Shown here piece after piece: positions 45,841 to 55,990 of a stretch of DNA of 64,000 nucleotides. The stretch is taken from assembly GCA_030684405.1 (NCBI GenBank), contig JAUXYA010000024.1, forward strand, positions 146,657 to 210,656. The letters are read 5' to 3'. The notes beneath the pieces were generated by a model that searched no databases, had not been told where the DNA came from, and saw only the letters and a program-made list of their open reading frames with translations. Positions within the stretch are counted from its first letter, which is position 1, and the number at the start of each line of letters is the position of its first letter. This DNA comes from Burkholderiales bacterium (GTDB lineage: Bacteria > Pseudomonadota > Gammaproteobacteria > Burkholderiales > SG8-41). The translations under genes were made by a program, and so were the position numbers.

Positions 45841-47745
45841 TTACCTTCCGGTGATGCCGAGCAGCGTGTCGAACAGCCGGGTCGCGATCTCGATGACCTT
45901 GCCCGAGGCCTGGTAGGCCTGCTGGTAACGGATCAGATTCGCCGCTTCCTCGTCGAGGTTGACCCCGGACAGGGACTGCTGGTTCTGGCGCGCCTGCACG
46001 GCGAGGTTTTCCTGGGCAGCGGCGGAGACCTGGTTCTGCCGCATCGCGCTGCCGACACTGCCGGTCAGCTGGCTGTAGGCGCCCTGGTAGGACGCCGTGC
46101 CGCCGGCCAGCGTGTTGCGCGTCTGCAGCCCCGCCAGCAGCGCCGCATTGCGGTTGTCCGCAGTGCCGCCGCTATTAGGCACGATGGTGAAGGTGTCACC
46201 GGCGGCCGGGGTGCCGGTGATCTTCACAGTCCAGCCGTTGTAGCTGATGCTGCCACCGGGCAGATACGCGACACCGGTCGGTTCGCCGGTGCCGGTGCCG
46301 CTGACGTCGAAAGTGCCGGCGCCGGTGAAGGTGATCGTCACTGGCTGCTGCAGGTTGGCATCGGCCGGCGGCGGCGCGTTCACTTCGCCGGCGCTGATCG
46401 CCGCGGAACCGGTGTTCGCCAGCGCGGCCGCGGTGCGAACCGGCGCGGCAGCAGCAATTTTTGCAGCATCGTTGAGCGCGACCGCAAAGTCACGGGCGGC
46501 GTATCGCGTCGGTTCGATCAGGAAGCTGTCGCCGGCAGCGGCGGTTCCGGAAGCCAGTGTGAAAGTCAATCCGTCCACCGTCTGCGGCAGGGCCGCATAA
46601 GTTGTCGTGGTGTTGTCGGAGAGCCGGGTCAGGCGGTAATCGGTACCGTCGTAGGACAACCGATAACTGGATGTTGTCAGTGCCGAGGCATCGGCCAGTG
46701 CCGCGCCGATCACCGCATCGCCAGTGTTGGTCCCGCGCGCCGTCACCGCCGGCTGCGGCTCGACAAAGAAATTGCCGCCCAGTGCGCCGTTGAGGTCCTG
46801 TCCCAGCCGGTGCTGTTCGTTGAAGGTTCGGGCGAGACCCATGGCAATGCGCCCGAGCGTGTTGCGCGCGTCCTCCAGCGGCCCGCTGCGGAAGGCCAGC
46901 AGGCCGCCAAGGCTGCCGGCACCGAGATTTTCCGGCGTGATCCGCACCACCGATGCACCAACCTGGTAGGCCACGTCGAGGCGCGTCGGGTCGTCAACGG
47001 AAGGCGCTGTAGAAAGCCGGAAAGACTGCGAGCCGACCACCAGGTTCTGGCCGCTGCCGATGAACACGTTGATGGTGCCGTTACCCTGGGCAACCACGGT
47101 GGTGCCGACCAGTTTATTCAGTTCAGCCACCATCCAGTCGCGCTGGTCGAGCAGATCGTTGGGCGCCTGCGACGGGTTCGACTGCGCAACCACGATGCGG
47201 CTGTTGAGACTGGCGATTTCCTGCGCGTAAGCGTTGATGCCGGTTACGGTGCTGGCGATCTGGGTGTTGACGCCGTTGAACAGCTCGCCCAGCCGCGCAT
47301 CAATCGCCTGGAAGCGGGCCGCCAGCGCCTCGCCGCCGGACAGCAGCGCCTGGCGCGAGGGCACGGACGAAGGATTGGCGGCAACGTCATGTAAAGCGCC
47401 GAAGAACTCCTGCAGCGCAGGAGACAGCCCCGCAGCCGGGTCGGCCAGCATGCCGTCGATCTGCGCGAGCTGGGCGCCATAGGTGGACAGGTAGCTCGAA
47501 CGCGCCTCGCTGCGGATCACCTGACCTTCAAGGAAATCGCTGTATGAACGCAGCACGTTCTGAACATTGACGCCCTGGCCGAAAAAGCCGCCACCGGTCA
47601 ACAAAGGAGCCGGTGTCGACTGCACGATGGCCTGGCGATGGTAGCCGGGCGTATTGGCGTTGGCGATGTTGTGGCCGGTCGTGACCAGCCCTGCCTGCGC
47701 GGCGTTCAGTCCGCTGACGCCGATGCCGAATATTCCGCTGCCCAT
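45841..47745 (-). CDS. flgK: Flagellar hook-filament junction protein FlgK
   Basis: FlgK (HAP1) sits between hook and FlgL. The 634-aa protein starts with the rod/hook family motif GLNAAQAGLVTTGHNIANAN and ends with VNLDEEAANLIRYQQAYQAS...LLGITGR. The middle holds a repeated beta-rich region. A little longer than enteric FlgK. Starts with MGSGIFGIGVSGL. Confidence 0.96.
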   Translation of the reverse strand: MGSGIFGIGVSGLNAAQAGLVTTGHNIANANTPGYHRQAIVQSTPAPLLTGGGFFGQGVNVQNVLRSYSDFLEGQVIRSEARSSYLSTYGAQLAQIDGMLADPAAGLSPALQEFFGALHDVAANPSSVPSRQALLSGGEALAARFQAIDARLGELFNGVNTQIASTVTGINAYAQEIASLNSRIVVAQSNPSQAPNDLLDQRDWMVAELNKLVGTTVVAQGNGTINVFIGSGQNLVVGSQSFRLSTAPSVDDPTRLDVAYQVGASVVRITPENLGAGSLGGLLAFRSGPLEDARNTLGRIAMGLARTFNEQHRLGQDLNGALGGNFFVEPQPAVTARGTNTGDAVIGAALADASALTTSSYRLSYDGTDYRLTRLSDNTTTTYAALPQTVDGLTFTLASGTAAAGDSFLIEPTRYAARDFAVALNDAAKIAAAAPVRTAAALANTGSAAISAGEVNAPPPADANLQQPVTITFTGAGTFDVSGTGTGEPTGVAYLPGGSISYNGWTVKITGTPAAGDTFTIVPNSGGTADNRNAALLAGLQTRNTLAGGTASYQGAYSQLTGSVGSAMRQNQVSAAAQENLAVQARQNQQSLSGVNLDEEAANLIRYQQAYQASGKVIEIATRLFDTLLGITGR

Positions 47746-47812
47746 GCTTCCTCACATTCCTTGTTGCAGTCGTTGACGACCCGCGGGCCCGTTTCTGAAT
47801 CGTGCTGCCGCC

Positions 47813-48751
47813 TCAGCCCTGCAGGCTCTGGCGCAGCACACTGCCGTTGATCACCCGCGCCAGCTTGTCTGCATACTGCGGATCCGTCGCATAACCGGCC
47901 TTCTGCAGCCCGCGGGCAAACGCCACCGCGTCGTTGCCGGACTCCAGCACCGCGGCATAACGCGGATTGCCGCGCATCAGGTTCGCATAGTCGCGGAAGG
48001 AGTCGGCGTAAGAGTCGTAGGCGCGGAAACGGTCCACGATCTTCTGCGGAGAGCCGTTGACATACTCGGTGGTGACGATATCGACCGTGCGTCCGCTCCA
48101 GCCGCGTCCCGCCTTGATGCCGAACAGGTTGTGGCTCGGCGCACCGTCGCTGCCGCGGATCTCGCGGTTGCCCCAGCCCGATTCCAGTGCCGCCTGGCCG
48201 ATCATGAAATGCGCGGGGATGCCGGTGCTGCGGCTGGCTTCCGCGGCATGCGGCCACAGGCGGTTGACGAAATCGCGCGTGTTTGCGGCCGGCTGAGATC
48301 CGCCCGTCAGAGACAGCGCCGGCGTGGCTGGCAGCGGAGTCGGCGTCCGCTCGCCGCCGGGCAAGGGCATCGCCTGCGGCGCTGCCGGCTGCAGGGACAT
48401 CGGCTGCACCGGGGCGACGATGCCCTCGGCAGCAGGTGCCGCACTGCTGCGCTGCAGCTGCCGCACCATGATTTCGGCCAGCCCCAGCCCACGCTTCGAA
48501 GACGACAGCTTGTCCGACAGCTGCTGGTCTAGCATCGCGGTGTAGAAACGGGTCTGCTCGCTGTCGAACATACCCTCCTGCGGCGTCGCGTCGCGCATGC
48601 TTTTCAGCAGCATGTTCATGAACAGCACCTCGAACTGGCGTGCGGCATCCTTCAGCGTCGCATCCGGATCGGATTTGGCGCGGTACCTCAGCTCGTCGAG
48701 ACCGCGTACGTCCGCGGTGAGCGAAGTGCTGCTGAGCGGATTTGCGGACAT
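47813..48751 (-). CDS. flgJ: Flagellar rod-capping muramidase FlgJ
   Basis: FlgJ caps the growing rod and cuts peptidoglycan in the periplasm. The 312-aa protein has the N-terminal capping domain (FEVLFMNMLLKSMRDATP; TAMLDQQLSDKL), a Pro/Ala-rich linker and a C-terminal glucosaminidase domain (HFMIGQAALESGWG with the likely catalytic Glu; DSYADSFRDYANLM). Both domains are present, as in gamma- and betaproteobacterial FlgJ. Confidence 0.95.
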   Translation of the reverse strand: MSANPLSSTSLTADVRGLDELRYRAKSDPDATLKDAARQFEVLFMNMLLKSMRDATPQEGMFDSEQTRFYTAMLDQQLSDKLSSSKRGLGLAEIMVRQLQRSSAAPAAEGIVAPVQPMSLQPAAPQAMPLPGGERTPTPLPATPALSLTGGSQPAANTRDFVNRLWPHAAEASRSTGIPAHFMIGQAALESGWGNREIRGSDGAPSHNLFGIKAGRGWSGRTVDIVTTEYVNGSPQKIVDRFRAYDSYADSFRDYANLMRGNPRYAAVLESGNDAVAFARGLQKAGYATDPQYADKLARVINGSVLRQSLQG

Positions 48752-48769
48752 GTTCTTCGGATTCCCCGG

Positions 48770-49930
48770 TCAGATGATCTCGAGCTGGGCGCGCAGCGCG
48801 CCGGCTGCCTTCATCGCCTGCAGGATCGACAACAGGTCCTGTGGCGTGGCGCCAACGGCATTGAGTGCCTTGACCACCTCGCCAAGGCTGACGCCCTTGA
48901 CCATCGTCAGCAGGCCGCGGTCCTGGCGGATTTCGATCTGCGAACGCTCCGCCTGCACGGTCTGCCCGCCGGACAGCGGGCCAGGCTGACTGATCACCGG
49001 CTCGGTGGTGATCACCACCGAGAGGTTGCCGTGAGCCACGGCGCAGGTCTCGATGGTGACCGCCTGGTTCATCACTACGGAACCGGTGCGCGCGTTGACG
49101 ATGACTCTGGCCGCGCTGCGGCCCGGCCGTACCTCTATGCTTTCCATCCGCGCAAGGAAACCCACGCGCTCGCCCGGATCGGCGGGCGCGCTGACGCGCA
49201 CGGTGCGGCCGTCCACGGCAGACGCGGTGCCGGCGCCGAATGCGCTATTGATGGCATCGACGATGCGGTGCGTGGTCGTGAAGTCTGCACTGTGGATGCC
49301 GAGCTTGATGTGGCCGTCGCCGCCGAGTTGGGTCGGCACCATGCGTTCGACGGTGGCGCCGCCCGCGATGCGGCCTACACCGAGATGGTTGACCTGCACG
49401 CTGGTGCCGGAACCGGTGGAGGCGCCGACACCGCCGACGAGTACATTGCCCTGCGCCATCGCATAGGTCTGGCCGTCGGCCCCCTTCAACGGTGTCAGCA
49501 GCAGCGTGCCGCCGCGCAGCGACTTGGCGTTGCCCAGCGAAGACACGGTGACGTCGATCGGCTGCCCGGGCCTGGCAAAGGGCGGCAACGAAGCGGTGAC
49601 CATCACCGCGGCAACGTTTTTAAGCTGCAGGGCAGCTCCCGGCGGCAGGGTCACCCCGAGCTGCGACAGCATCGTCGCCAGGCTCTGCACCGTAAACGGC
49701 GTCTGCGTAGTCTGGTCTCCGGTGCCGTCAAGTCCGACGACAAGGCCGTAGCCAATCAGTTGATTCTCGCGCACGCCCTGCACCGAAGCCAGTTCCTTGA
49801 TGCGCTCGGCATGCGCCGGGAAGATTGTCAGCGCCAGCAGCAGGGCCAGCAGCATCAGCGCGAGGCCTGACTGCAGCAGGCGGCGCAGCACATCAAGGCG
49901 CCCCGTATTCATCTCGTGGGGAATATTCAT
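48770..49930 (-). CDS. flgI: Flagellar P-ring protein FlgI
   Basis: FlgI forms the P ring around the rod in the peptidoglycan layer. The 386 aa include an N-terminal export signal with hydrophobic core [18 protein letters not shown], then the mature start [20 protein letters not shown] and a typical end [20 protein letters not shown]. Start is uncertain: ATG 49930 lies right after the flgH stop; ATG 49912 is six codons later. An in-frame ATG at 49972 would overlap flgH. Confidence 0.95.
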   Translation of the reverse strand: MNIPHEMNTGRLDVLRRLLQSGLALMLLALLLALTIFPAHAERIKELASVQGVRENQLIGYGLVVGLDGTGDQTTQTPFTVQSLATMLSQLGVTLPPGAALQLKNVAAVMVTASLPPFARPGQPIDVTVSSLGNAKSLRGGTLLLTPLKGADGQTYAMAQGNVLVGGVGASTGSGTSVQVNHLGVGRIAGGATVERMVPTQLGGDGHIKLGIHSADFTTTHRIVDAINSAFGAGTASAVDGRTVRVSAPADPGERVGFLARMESIEVRPGRSAARVIVNARTGSVVMNQAVTIETCAVAHGNLSVVITTEPVISQPGPLSGGQTVQAERSQIEIRQDRGLLTMVKGVSLGEVVKALNAVGATPQDLLSILQAMKAAGALRAQLEII

Positions 49931-49932
49931 GG

Positions 49933-50601
49933 TCAGAACGGCAGGAAATTGAGGAAGAAGCGGCTCAACCACCCCATCACCTGGGCGCTGTCGAGCCCGC
50001 CGTTGGCGCGGTATTCGATCCGCGCGTCGGCGACCTGGGTCGAGGCCACGGTGTTGCTGCTGGTCAGGTTCAGCGGATTGACGATGCCCGAGAAACGGAT
50101 GAATTCCGATCCCTGGTTGATGCCCATCTGCTTCTCGCCGCTGACCAGCAGGTTGCCGTTGGGCAGCACTTCGATCACGGTGACCGTGATGGTGCCGCTG
50201 AAATCGTTGTTGCTGGAGCTTTCACCCTTGCCGTCAAAGGACAGATCCGAGGTCGCATTGAGGTTCGAATTGAGGAAACTCTTGCCCGGCAACCCGGCCA
50301 GCGAAGTGACGCCGAACTGGTTGTTGCTGGAACGTTCTGTCGCGGTGTTCGATTTCTTGCTGGCCGCCGTCCGCTCGCCGATGGCGATGGTCAGGGTATC
50401 GCCGACGCGGCGCGCGCGCCGGTCCTCGAACAGCGGACGGTCGTTGTGGCCGGCCTGGAAAATCGCGCCGTTGCCCGCCGGCGCGGGCGGCGGCGACGCC
50501 GGCCGCGAGGTCATCGGCTGGTGGATGCTGGTCGGCGGCACGGTGTGCACGCAGCCGGCAGACAGGCCGGCCAGCAGCAGGATCAGCAGTGGAGTGCGCA
50601 T
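49933..50601 (-). CDS. flgH: Flagellar L-ring lipoprotein FlgH
   Basis: FlgH forms the outer-membrane L ring. The 222-aa protein starts [17 protein letters not shown], a lipoprotein signal with Cys17, and carries the family blocks [20 protein letters not shown] and [21 protein letters not shown] (in part) with [17 protein letters not shown]. Standard length. Confidence 0.97.
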   Translation of the reverse strand: MRTPLLILLLAGLSAGCVHTVPPTSIHQPMTSRPASPPPAPAGNGAIFQAGHNDRPLFEDRRARRVGDTLTIAIGERTAASKKSNTATERSSNNQFGVTSLAGLPGKSFLNSNLNATSDLSFDGKGESSSNNDFSGTITVTVIEVLPNGNLLVSGEKQMGINQGSEFIRFSGIVNPLNLTSSNTVASTQVADARIEYRANGGLDSAQVMGWLSRFFLNFLPF

Positions 50602-50621
50602 CAGGTGCTCCTTTTCCCGGA

Positions 50622-51404
50622 TCAGAGCTGCGTCAGGCGCTGCAGCATTTGATCGGATGTCGATATCGATTTCGAGTTGATTTCGTAGGCACGCTGGGTC
50701 TGGATCATCGACACCAGCTCTTCAACCACGTTGACGTTGGAGGTCTCGGCATAACCCTGGTTGAGCAGGCCAAGGCCATTGGTGCCCGGCGTGTTGGCAC
50801 TGGGCGTGCCGGAGGACGCCGTCTCGAGGTAGAGGTTCTCGCCAAAGCTCTGCAGCCCTGCCGGGTTGGTGAAGGCCACCAGTTGCAGCGAACCGACCTG
50901 GCTGGGCGCGGCCGAACCGGCGCGCTGCACCGAAATCACGCCGTCGCGGCCGATCGTGACTGACAGCGAGTTGGGCGGGATGGTCACCGCCGGCTGCACG
51001 GCAAAACCGCTGGAAGTCACCAGCTGGCCCTGGCTGTCGACCTGGAAGGAACCGTCGCGGGTGTAAGCCGTGGTGCCGTCCGGCATCAACACCTGGAAAA
51101 AACCGTTGCCCTGGATCGCCACGTCGAGCGGATTGCCGGTCTGCTGCAGGTTGCCCTGGGTGAACACGCGGGCGGTGGCCACCGGGCGCACGCCGGTGCC
51201 GAGCTGCAGTCCGGTCGGCAACTGGGTCTGCTGCGAAGACTGCGCGCCGGGCTGGCGGATGGTCTGGTAGAGCAGATCCTCGAACACGGCACGGGCGCGC
51301 TTGAAGCCGTTGGTCGAAACATTGGCGAGGTTGTTGGCAATCACGTCCATCTGCGTCTGCTGCGCATCAAGGCCGGTTTTGGATATCCAGAGTGAGCGAA
51401 TCAT
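50622..51404 (-). CDS. flgG: Flagellar distal rod protein FlgG
   Basis: The main distal-rod subunit, 260 aa, of normal length. N-terminal [20 protein letters not shown] with [21 protein letters not shown]-terminal [20 protein letters not shown] and MLQRLTQL. It is encoded between flgF and flgH, as usual. Confidence 0.97.
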   Translation of the reverse strand: MIRSLWISKTGLDAQQTQMDVIANNLANVSTNGFKRARAVFEDLLYQTIRQPGAQSSQQTQLPTGLQLGTGVRPVATARVFTQGNLQQTGNPLDVAIQGNGFFQVLMPDGTTAYTRDGSFQVDSQGQLVTSSGFAVQPAVTIPPNSLSVTIGRDGVISVQRAGSAAPSQVGSLQLVAFTNPAGLQSFGENLYLETASSGTPSANTPGTNGLGLLNQGYAETSNVNVVEELVSMIQTQRAYEINSKSISTSDQMLQRLTQL

Positions 51405-51432
51405 GGGGGTCTCCGTTGTTGCGGACTGTGGA

Positions 51433-52173
51433 TCAGCGCGAGGACAGCAACTGGTCAGCCGAGCGCGCGTTGGTTTCTGCGTTCTGCATCATCTTCACCT
51501 GCATGTCGAATTGCCGGGCCAGCGCGATCATGCTGACCATCGCATCGACGGCATTGACATTGCTGCCTTCAAGGGCACCGCCGATCAGTTTGACCTGTGG
51601 ATCTGCAGGAGCCGCACCGCCGGCGTTGAGCCGGAACAGGCCGTCAGCGCCGCGCACCAGTTGCGCCTCGTCGGGATTGACCAGTTTGATGCGGCCCAGC
51701 GCCGCGACCTGATTGGGCTGGTTGCCGGTGGGCACCGTCGATACCGTGCCGTCGCGACCGACGGTGACACGGGTGTCCGGGGGTATCGCCAGCGGACCGC
51801 CATCGCCCATCACGTTCAATCCACTGCGGGTCTGCAGTACGCCGTTGCCACTGATCTCGAGGCTGCCGCCGCGGGTATAGGCTTCGCTGCCGTCGGCAGC
51901 CTGCACCGCGATCCAGCCGCGGCCCTCCACTGCGACATCGAGGTCACGGTCGGTGTGCTGGATCGCGCCCGGACGGAAATCCGAATTCGGCGTGGAGTCG
52001 ACGACGAAGGCGCGCGTCGGCAGTCCCTCGCCGAGCACCGGCGCGGCGCGGAAGGCGACATTCTGCGCACGGAAGCCGGTGGTGGTCAGATTGGCGAGGT
52101 TGTTCGCCACAGTGGCCTGCTGCAGCATCGTGTTCTTGGCGCCGCTCATCGCGACGTAGATCAGGCGGTCCAT
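51433..52173 (-). CDS. flgF: Flagellar proximal rod protein FlgF
   Basis: A rod subunit of 246 aa. N-terminal [20 protein letters not shown] with [17 protein letters not shown]-terminal [20 protein letters not shown] and SADQLLSSR. Standard length and position. Confidence 0.96.
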   Translation of the reverse strand: MDRLIYVAMSGAKNTMLQQATVANNLANLTTTGFRAQNVAFRAAPVLGEGLPTRAFVVDSTPNSDFRPGAIQHTDRDLDVAVEGRGWIAVQAADGSEAYTRGGSLEISGNGVLQTRSGLNVMGDGGPLAIPPDTRVTVGRDGTVSTVPTGNQPNQVAALGRIKLVNPDEAQLVRGADGLFRLNAGGAAPADPQVKLIGGALEGSNVNAVDAMVSMIALARQFDMQVKMMQNAETNARSADQLLSSR

Positions 52174-52192
52174 GCCGTCGCTCCTTCAGCCA

Positions 52193-53431
52193 TCAGCGCA
52201 GGTTGACCAGCGTCTGCAGCACCTGGTCCTGGGTCTTGATGGTCTGCGCATTGGCCTGATAGACGCGCTGCGCGGTGATCATGTTCACCAGTTCCTGGGT
52301 CAGGTCGATGTTCGAATCCTCGACGGCGGCCGACTGCAGGGAACCCAGGCTCGAGGACTGCGGCGCGCCGATCACGGCGAGCCCGGAGTCCGAGGTCTCC
52401 TCCCACTGGTTGTTGCCGAGGGAGCGCAATCCTGACGGATTGGAAAAGTTCGCCAGCACCACCTGGGCCAGCTGGTTGGCCTGGCCGTTCGAATAACGGC
52501 CGACAATCACTCCGTCCTCGCCGACATTGAAGCCGGTCAGGCGGCCGGAGGTGTAACCGTTCTGCGACAGCGCGCTGACGCCGAATTCGGAGCCGTACTG
52601 CGAAGTACCGGTGAAATCGAGGTCAAAGGCGAGCGGACTCACGGCGCTGCCGCCGATGGTCAGGCTGACACCGGCCACCGGCATGCCGGTGGTCAGCACG
52701 CCGCTGCTGTTGAAGGCCAGGTTGACCGGGTTGCCGGCACCGGCGCCGAGATTGACGTCGCCCACCGCGCCGCCGTCCACCGTCGCGTGCAGCGCCCACT
52801 CGCCCGCGGCTGCAGCCTTGGCGAAGTACATGGTGAACACGTGCGCATTGCCCAGGCTGTCATAGACCGTGCCCGAGGTCGAACTGCTGTAAGTTGCCGG
52901 ATCGTTGGGATCGAAGGCCGCCGCGATCGGCGTCGCGCGGGAATCGAGGTTGAGGGTCGCACCGAAGGCGCCGGTCGCCTGCGGCGCAATGTCCGCAGTC
53001 GACAGCCGGATCGGCTGCGGCGCGGAAGTGATGATGTTGCCGTTGTTGTCGACCGTGTAGCCGGTAAGCCGCAGGTTGTCGGCACTGACGATGTAGCCGG
53101 CGCTGTCGAGGCCGAACTGGCCGTTGCGGGTGTAGGAAATCGTGCCGTTGTTGCTCAGCCGGAAAAACCCGCCGCCATTGATTGCAATATCCAGCGGATT
53201 GTTGCTGACCGAGATGTTGCCCTGGGTGAACTCCTGCTGCACCTTGGACAGCTTGGTGCCGATGCCGATCTGACCGGTGCCGGCGCCGGTCAGGGAGGCC
53301 GCGAACACGTCCGCGAACAGCGCGCGCGAGCCCTTGAAGCCGACGGTGTTGGAGTTGGCGACGTTGTTGCCGATGACGTCGAGGTTCTTTGCCGCGGCAT
53401 TGAGTCCGCTGAGTCCGGATTGAAAGCCCAT
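52193..53431 (-). CDS. flgE: Flagellar hook protein FlgE
   Basis: The hook subunit, 412 aa. N-terminal MGFQSGLSGLNAAAKNLDVI with GNNVANSNTVGFKGSRALFA; a beta-rich middle; C-terminal SNIDLTQELVNMITAQRVYQ and TQDQVLQTLVNL. Length is normal. Confidence 0.97.
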   Translation of the reverse strand: MGFQSGLSGLNAAAKNLDVIGNNVANSNTVGFKGSRALFADVFAASLTGAGTGQIGIGTKLSKVQQEFTQGNISVSNNPLDIAINGGGFFRLSNNGTISYTRNGQFGLDSAGYIVSADNLRLTGYTVDNNGNIITSAPQPIRLSTADIAPQATGAFGATLNLDSRATPIAAAFDPNDPATYSSSTSGTVYDSLGNAHVFTMYFAKAAAAGEWALHATVDGGAVGDVNLGAGAGNPVNLAFNSSGVLTTGMPVAGVSLTIGGSAVSPLAFDLDFTGTSQYGSEFGVSALSQNGYTSGRLTGFNVGEDGVIVGRYSNGQANQLAQVVLANFSNPSGLRSLGNNQWEETSDSGLAVIGAPQSSSLGSLQSAAVEDSNIDLTQELVNMITAQRVYQANAQTIKTQDQVLQTLVNLR

Positions 53432-53458
53432 GTTGTCTCCTGTCCTGTGATTTGATGA

Positions 53459-54169
53459 TCAGAGAATGCGCCGCACATCGGCCACGGAAAGTTCCGTCCC
53501 GCTGTCAAGATTGAGCCGCAGGCTGCCAGCGCTGAAACTGACGCCGCTGACCAGGCCCGCCGTGAACGGCGCGGCGGCAACGCTTTTTCCGCCGCCGCTC
53601 GCAGTGACCTGGAATACATAATTCCCGGGGGCCGCACGGCCGCCGGCATCGGTCATCCCGTCCCACTGGAACCCCGCGGTACCCGCCGCCTGCTGGCCGA
53701 GTTCGAGGCGCCGCACCACGGCGCCGGCCGGCGTCGCGATCGTGACTTCCACGCGGTCGGCGGCCTGGGCGAGCTCGTAGGCGCCGAGCGCACCGGTCGC
53801 GCCAAGCGCGATGGTGCTGCCGGCGGCCAGCACCTGGCGTCCGATCATCGCCACCGACTGCAGCGACTGCGAGGACATCATCGACTGCGAAAGTTTCTCG
53901 ATGCTGCCGTTCAGCTTGTCGATGCCGGACACCGTGCTGATCTGCGCCATCTGTGAGGTGACCTGTGCGTTGTCGAGCGGGTTGAGCGGATCCTGGTTGC
54001 GCATCTGCGTGACCAGCAGCTTCAGGAAGCGGTCCTCCTGGTTGACTGCGGTCGGCTGTGCGGACGCGGCAGTGCCCGCAGTCTTCGCGGAATCGCCGCC
54101 GAACACGGAGTTGAGCGCGTTGAACGCGCCGATGCCTGCGCTGATCGCCTGCAGTACGGGAATGGCCAT
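53459..54169 (-). CDS. flgD: Flagellar hook assembly scaffold FlgD
   Basis: FlgD caps the growing hook and is shed later. The 236-aa protein has the conserved FLKLLVTQMRNQDPLNPLDN followed by VTSQMAQISTVSGIDKLN, a central Ala-rich part and a C-terminal Ig-like domain containing GFQWDGMTDAGGRAAPGNY. Standard length. Confidence 0.96.
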   Translation of the reverse strand: MAIPVLQAISAGIGAFNALNSVFGGDSAKTAGTAASAQPTAVNQEDRFLKLLVTQMRNQDPLNPLDNAQVTSQMAQISTVSGIDKLNGSIEKLSQSMMSSQSLQSVAMIGRQVLAAGSTIALGATGALGAYELAQAADRVEVTIATPAGAVVRRLELGQQAAGTAGFQWDGMTDAGGRAAPGNYVFQVTASGGGKSVAAAPFTAGLVSGVSFSAGSLRLNLDSGTELSVADVRRIL

Positions 54170-54180
54170 GCTTGGGTCTC

Positions 54181-54585
54181 CTACTGTCCGATGTTCAGGG
54201 TTTTCATCAACAGCGTCTTGGCGGTGGTCATCATCTCGGCATTGGTCTGGTAGGACCGCGATGCCGAAATCATGTTGACCATCTCTTCAACGACGTTGAC
54301 ATTGGGAAGGCTGACGTAACCATTGGCGTCGGCAGCCGGATTTTTGGGGTCGTGCACCTGGCGCAGCGGCGAGCTGTCTTCGATCACGCCGTTGACACGC
54401 ACACCGGCGGCACCTTCAGAACCTACGGCGGCGGTCGTAAACACGACATGCCTGGCGCGGTACGGTTTTCCGTCGGGACCGGAAACCGAATCGGCATTGG
54501 CCAGATTCGACGCGGTGGTGTTGAGGCGGTGCGACTGCGCAGTCAGTGCGCTGCCGGCAACGTCGAAAACGCGAAAGAGGGACAT
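54181..54585 (-). CDS. flgC: Flagellar proximal rod protein FlgC
   Basis: A rod subunit, 134 aa. MSLFRVFDVAGSALTAQSHR with TASNLANADSVSGPDGKPYR; C-terminal PNVNVVEEMVNMISASRSYQ and LLMKTLNIGQ. Standard. Confidence 0.97.
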   Translation of the reverse strand: MSLFRVFDVAGSALTAQSHRLNTTASNLANADSVSGPDGKPYRARHVVFTTAAVGSEGAAGVRVNGVIEDSSPLRQVHDPKNPAADANGYVSLPNVNVVEEMVNMISASRSYQTNAEMMTTAKTLLMKTLNIGQ

Positions 54586-54591
54586 CGGTCC

Positions 54592-54993
54592 TTACCCCTG
54601 TATGGCGGCGAGCATGGTCTTGATCTGCCCGCTGATGAAATTCAGGTTGGCTTCGTAGCGCAGCGCGTTGTCGGCGAACTGCGCGCGCTCGACATCCATA
54701 TCCACCGTATTGCCGTCGACGCTGGCCTGCACGGTGGAACGGTAGAGCAGCGGACTGCCCGCCGCGCTGCTGCCCGCAGGCAGCAGATGGCGATCTGCCG
54801 TGCGCGCCAGAACTGCGCCGCCGGCACTGCCGCCCTGCGCGGCAGCCATCGCCGCGCGGAAATCGATGTCGCGCGCCTTGTAGTTCGGCGTGTCGGCATT
54901 GGCAATGTTCGAGGCGATCAGTTGCTGGCGCTCCGCGCGCAGCGCGAGTGCTCGTTGGTTAAAGCTGAAGAGCTGGTCAAGCGGAGATTTCAT
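54592..54993 (-). CDS. flgB: Flagellar proximal rod protein FlgB
   Basis: The most proximal flg rod subunit, 133 aa. It has ALRAERQQLIASNIANADTP and NYKARDIDF near the N-terminus and ends in a C-terminal helix ISGQIKTMLAAIQG. It is the first gene of the ten-cistron-plus flg operon. The ATG at 54993 has no clear ribosome site. Confidence 0.96.
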   Translation of the reverse strand: MKSPLDQLFSFNQRALALRAERQQLIASNIANADTPNYKARDIDFRAAMAAAQGGSAGGAVLARTADRHLLPAGSSAAGSPLLYRSTVQASVDGNTVDMDVERAQFADNALRYEANLNFISGQIKTMLAAIQG

Positions 54994-55178
54994 GGCACTG
55001 CACCCATTGCATCAAACATGCCCGAATCTTAGGCGCCTGCTTTCCGGGCGAATGAGGGGATAAGGACCGTAAAAGCCGGTCATATCCGGCCACCAGCGGC
55101 AGCATGATGGCGGCAAAATTTGCCGCAATCGGCAATGCGTGCAGCACCTTGCCAACGCCACCGCGACAGGAGTACGAC
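54994..55178. promoter_or_regulatory. Divergent control region between flgB and flgA
   Basis: 185 bases that must drive both flg units. A perfect 17-base palindrome, GCGGCAAAATTTGCCGC, lies at 55110-55126 and could be an operator or hairpin. A GG-N10-GC sigma-54-like element occurs on the minus strand at 55022-55008, but would leave a leader of only about five bases before flgB, so I do not call it. Confidence 0.45.
55110..55126. repeat. 17-base palindrome upstream of flgA
   Basis: GCGGCAAA, a central A, then TTTGCCGC: perfect 8-base arms with one central base, 53 bases before the flgA start. Plausible operator in the flgB/flgA divergent region. Confidence 0.6.
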
Positions 55179-55880
55179 ATGGACCGCAAGACCTTCACCC
55201 TGATGACCGCCGGCCTGCTGGTATTCGCCGCCTCGGCGCAGCCCCGTGCCGCACAGGCCGGCACGCCGCAGGCTGCGATCCGCAGCGCGGTCGGCGATTT
55301 CCTCACGGCCCAGACCGGCGGATTGCCCGGACAGGTCGAACACGGTGTGGGTTCAATTGATCCGCGGCTCACACTGCCCGCTTGCGCCGCCCTCGATGTA
55401 TTCACCCCGCCCGGCGCCCGCCTGTGGGGAAAAACCAACGTCGGGGTGCGCTGTGCCAGTCCGGCGTGGACCATCTATGTGCCGGTCACCGTCAAGGTCA
55501 CCGGCAGTTATCTGGTCACCACGCGCGCGCTGCCCCCGGGACACGTGATCACGGCAGCCGACACCATGGCCACCTTCGGCGACCTCACGTTGCTCCCCGC
55601 AGGCGTTGCCCAGGATCCAGCGCAGGTGGTCGGCCGCAGCGTCTCGGGCAGCCTCGCTGCCGGCCAGCCGCTGCGCACGGATATCCTGCGTGCCCCGGTC
55701 GTGATTCAGCAGGGCCAAGCGGTCAAACTGGTCGCCCGCGGCCAGGGCTTTGAGGTCACCGCGGACGGCAAGGCCCTCTCACAGGGCATCCTGGGACAGG
55801 TTGTCCAGGTCCGAGCGCCCTCCGGACAGACCGTCAGCGGCATTGCCCGCAGCGCCGGAGTGGTCGAGATCTCGAACTAA
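55179..55880 (+). CDS. flgA: P-ring assembly chaperone FlgA
   Basis: FlgA is a periplasmic chaperone for FlgI. The 233-aa protein has a signal sequence (about 1-27) and a C-terminal SAF-type domain with RALPPGHVITAADTM, VVGRSVSGSLAAGQPLRTD and GQAVKLVARGQGFEVTADGKAL (in part). ATG 55179 follows an AGGAG site seven bases away; an in-frame upstream ATG at 55104 is rejected. Divergent from flgB. Confidence 0.94.
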   Translation: MDRKTFTLMTAGLLVFAASAQPRAAQAGTPQAAIRSAVGDFLTAQTGGLPGQVEHGVGSIDPRLTLPACAALDVFTPPGARLWGKTNVGVRCASPAWTIYVPVTVKVTGSYLVTTRALPPGHVITAADTMATFGDLTLLPAGVAQDPAQVVGRSVSGSLAAGQPLRTDILRAPVVIQQGQAVKLVARGQGFEVTADGKALSQGILGQVVQVRAPSGQTVSGIARSAGVVEISN

Positions 55881-55959
55881 ATTCCGCAAAAAAATCAAAT
55901 GCTTGTAAAAATTACTACAGTCCGCCGTACAGCGGCCGTTAATACGATCCTGTCGGCGT

Positions 55960-55990
55960 TTTCCTGCCACGGCTCAAGCCGTGCCGGAAA
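55960..55990 (+). promoter_or_regulatory. Stem-loop overlapping the candidate flgM promoter
   Basis: TTTCC (55960-55964) pairs with GGAAA (55986-55990) and CACGGC (55968-55973) with GCCGTG (55978-55983) around a TCAA loop, with a small internal loop between. No T-run follows. The loop holds the -35-like TCAAG of the candidate flgM promoter. Confidence 0.45.

Noticed and set aside
55008-55023. Sigma-54-like GG-N10-GC element on the minus strand before flgB
   Set aside because: Good match to the core, but the predicted start would leave only about five bases before the flgB ATG and no ribosome site.
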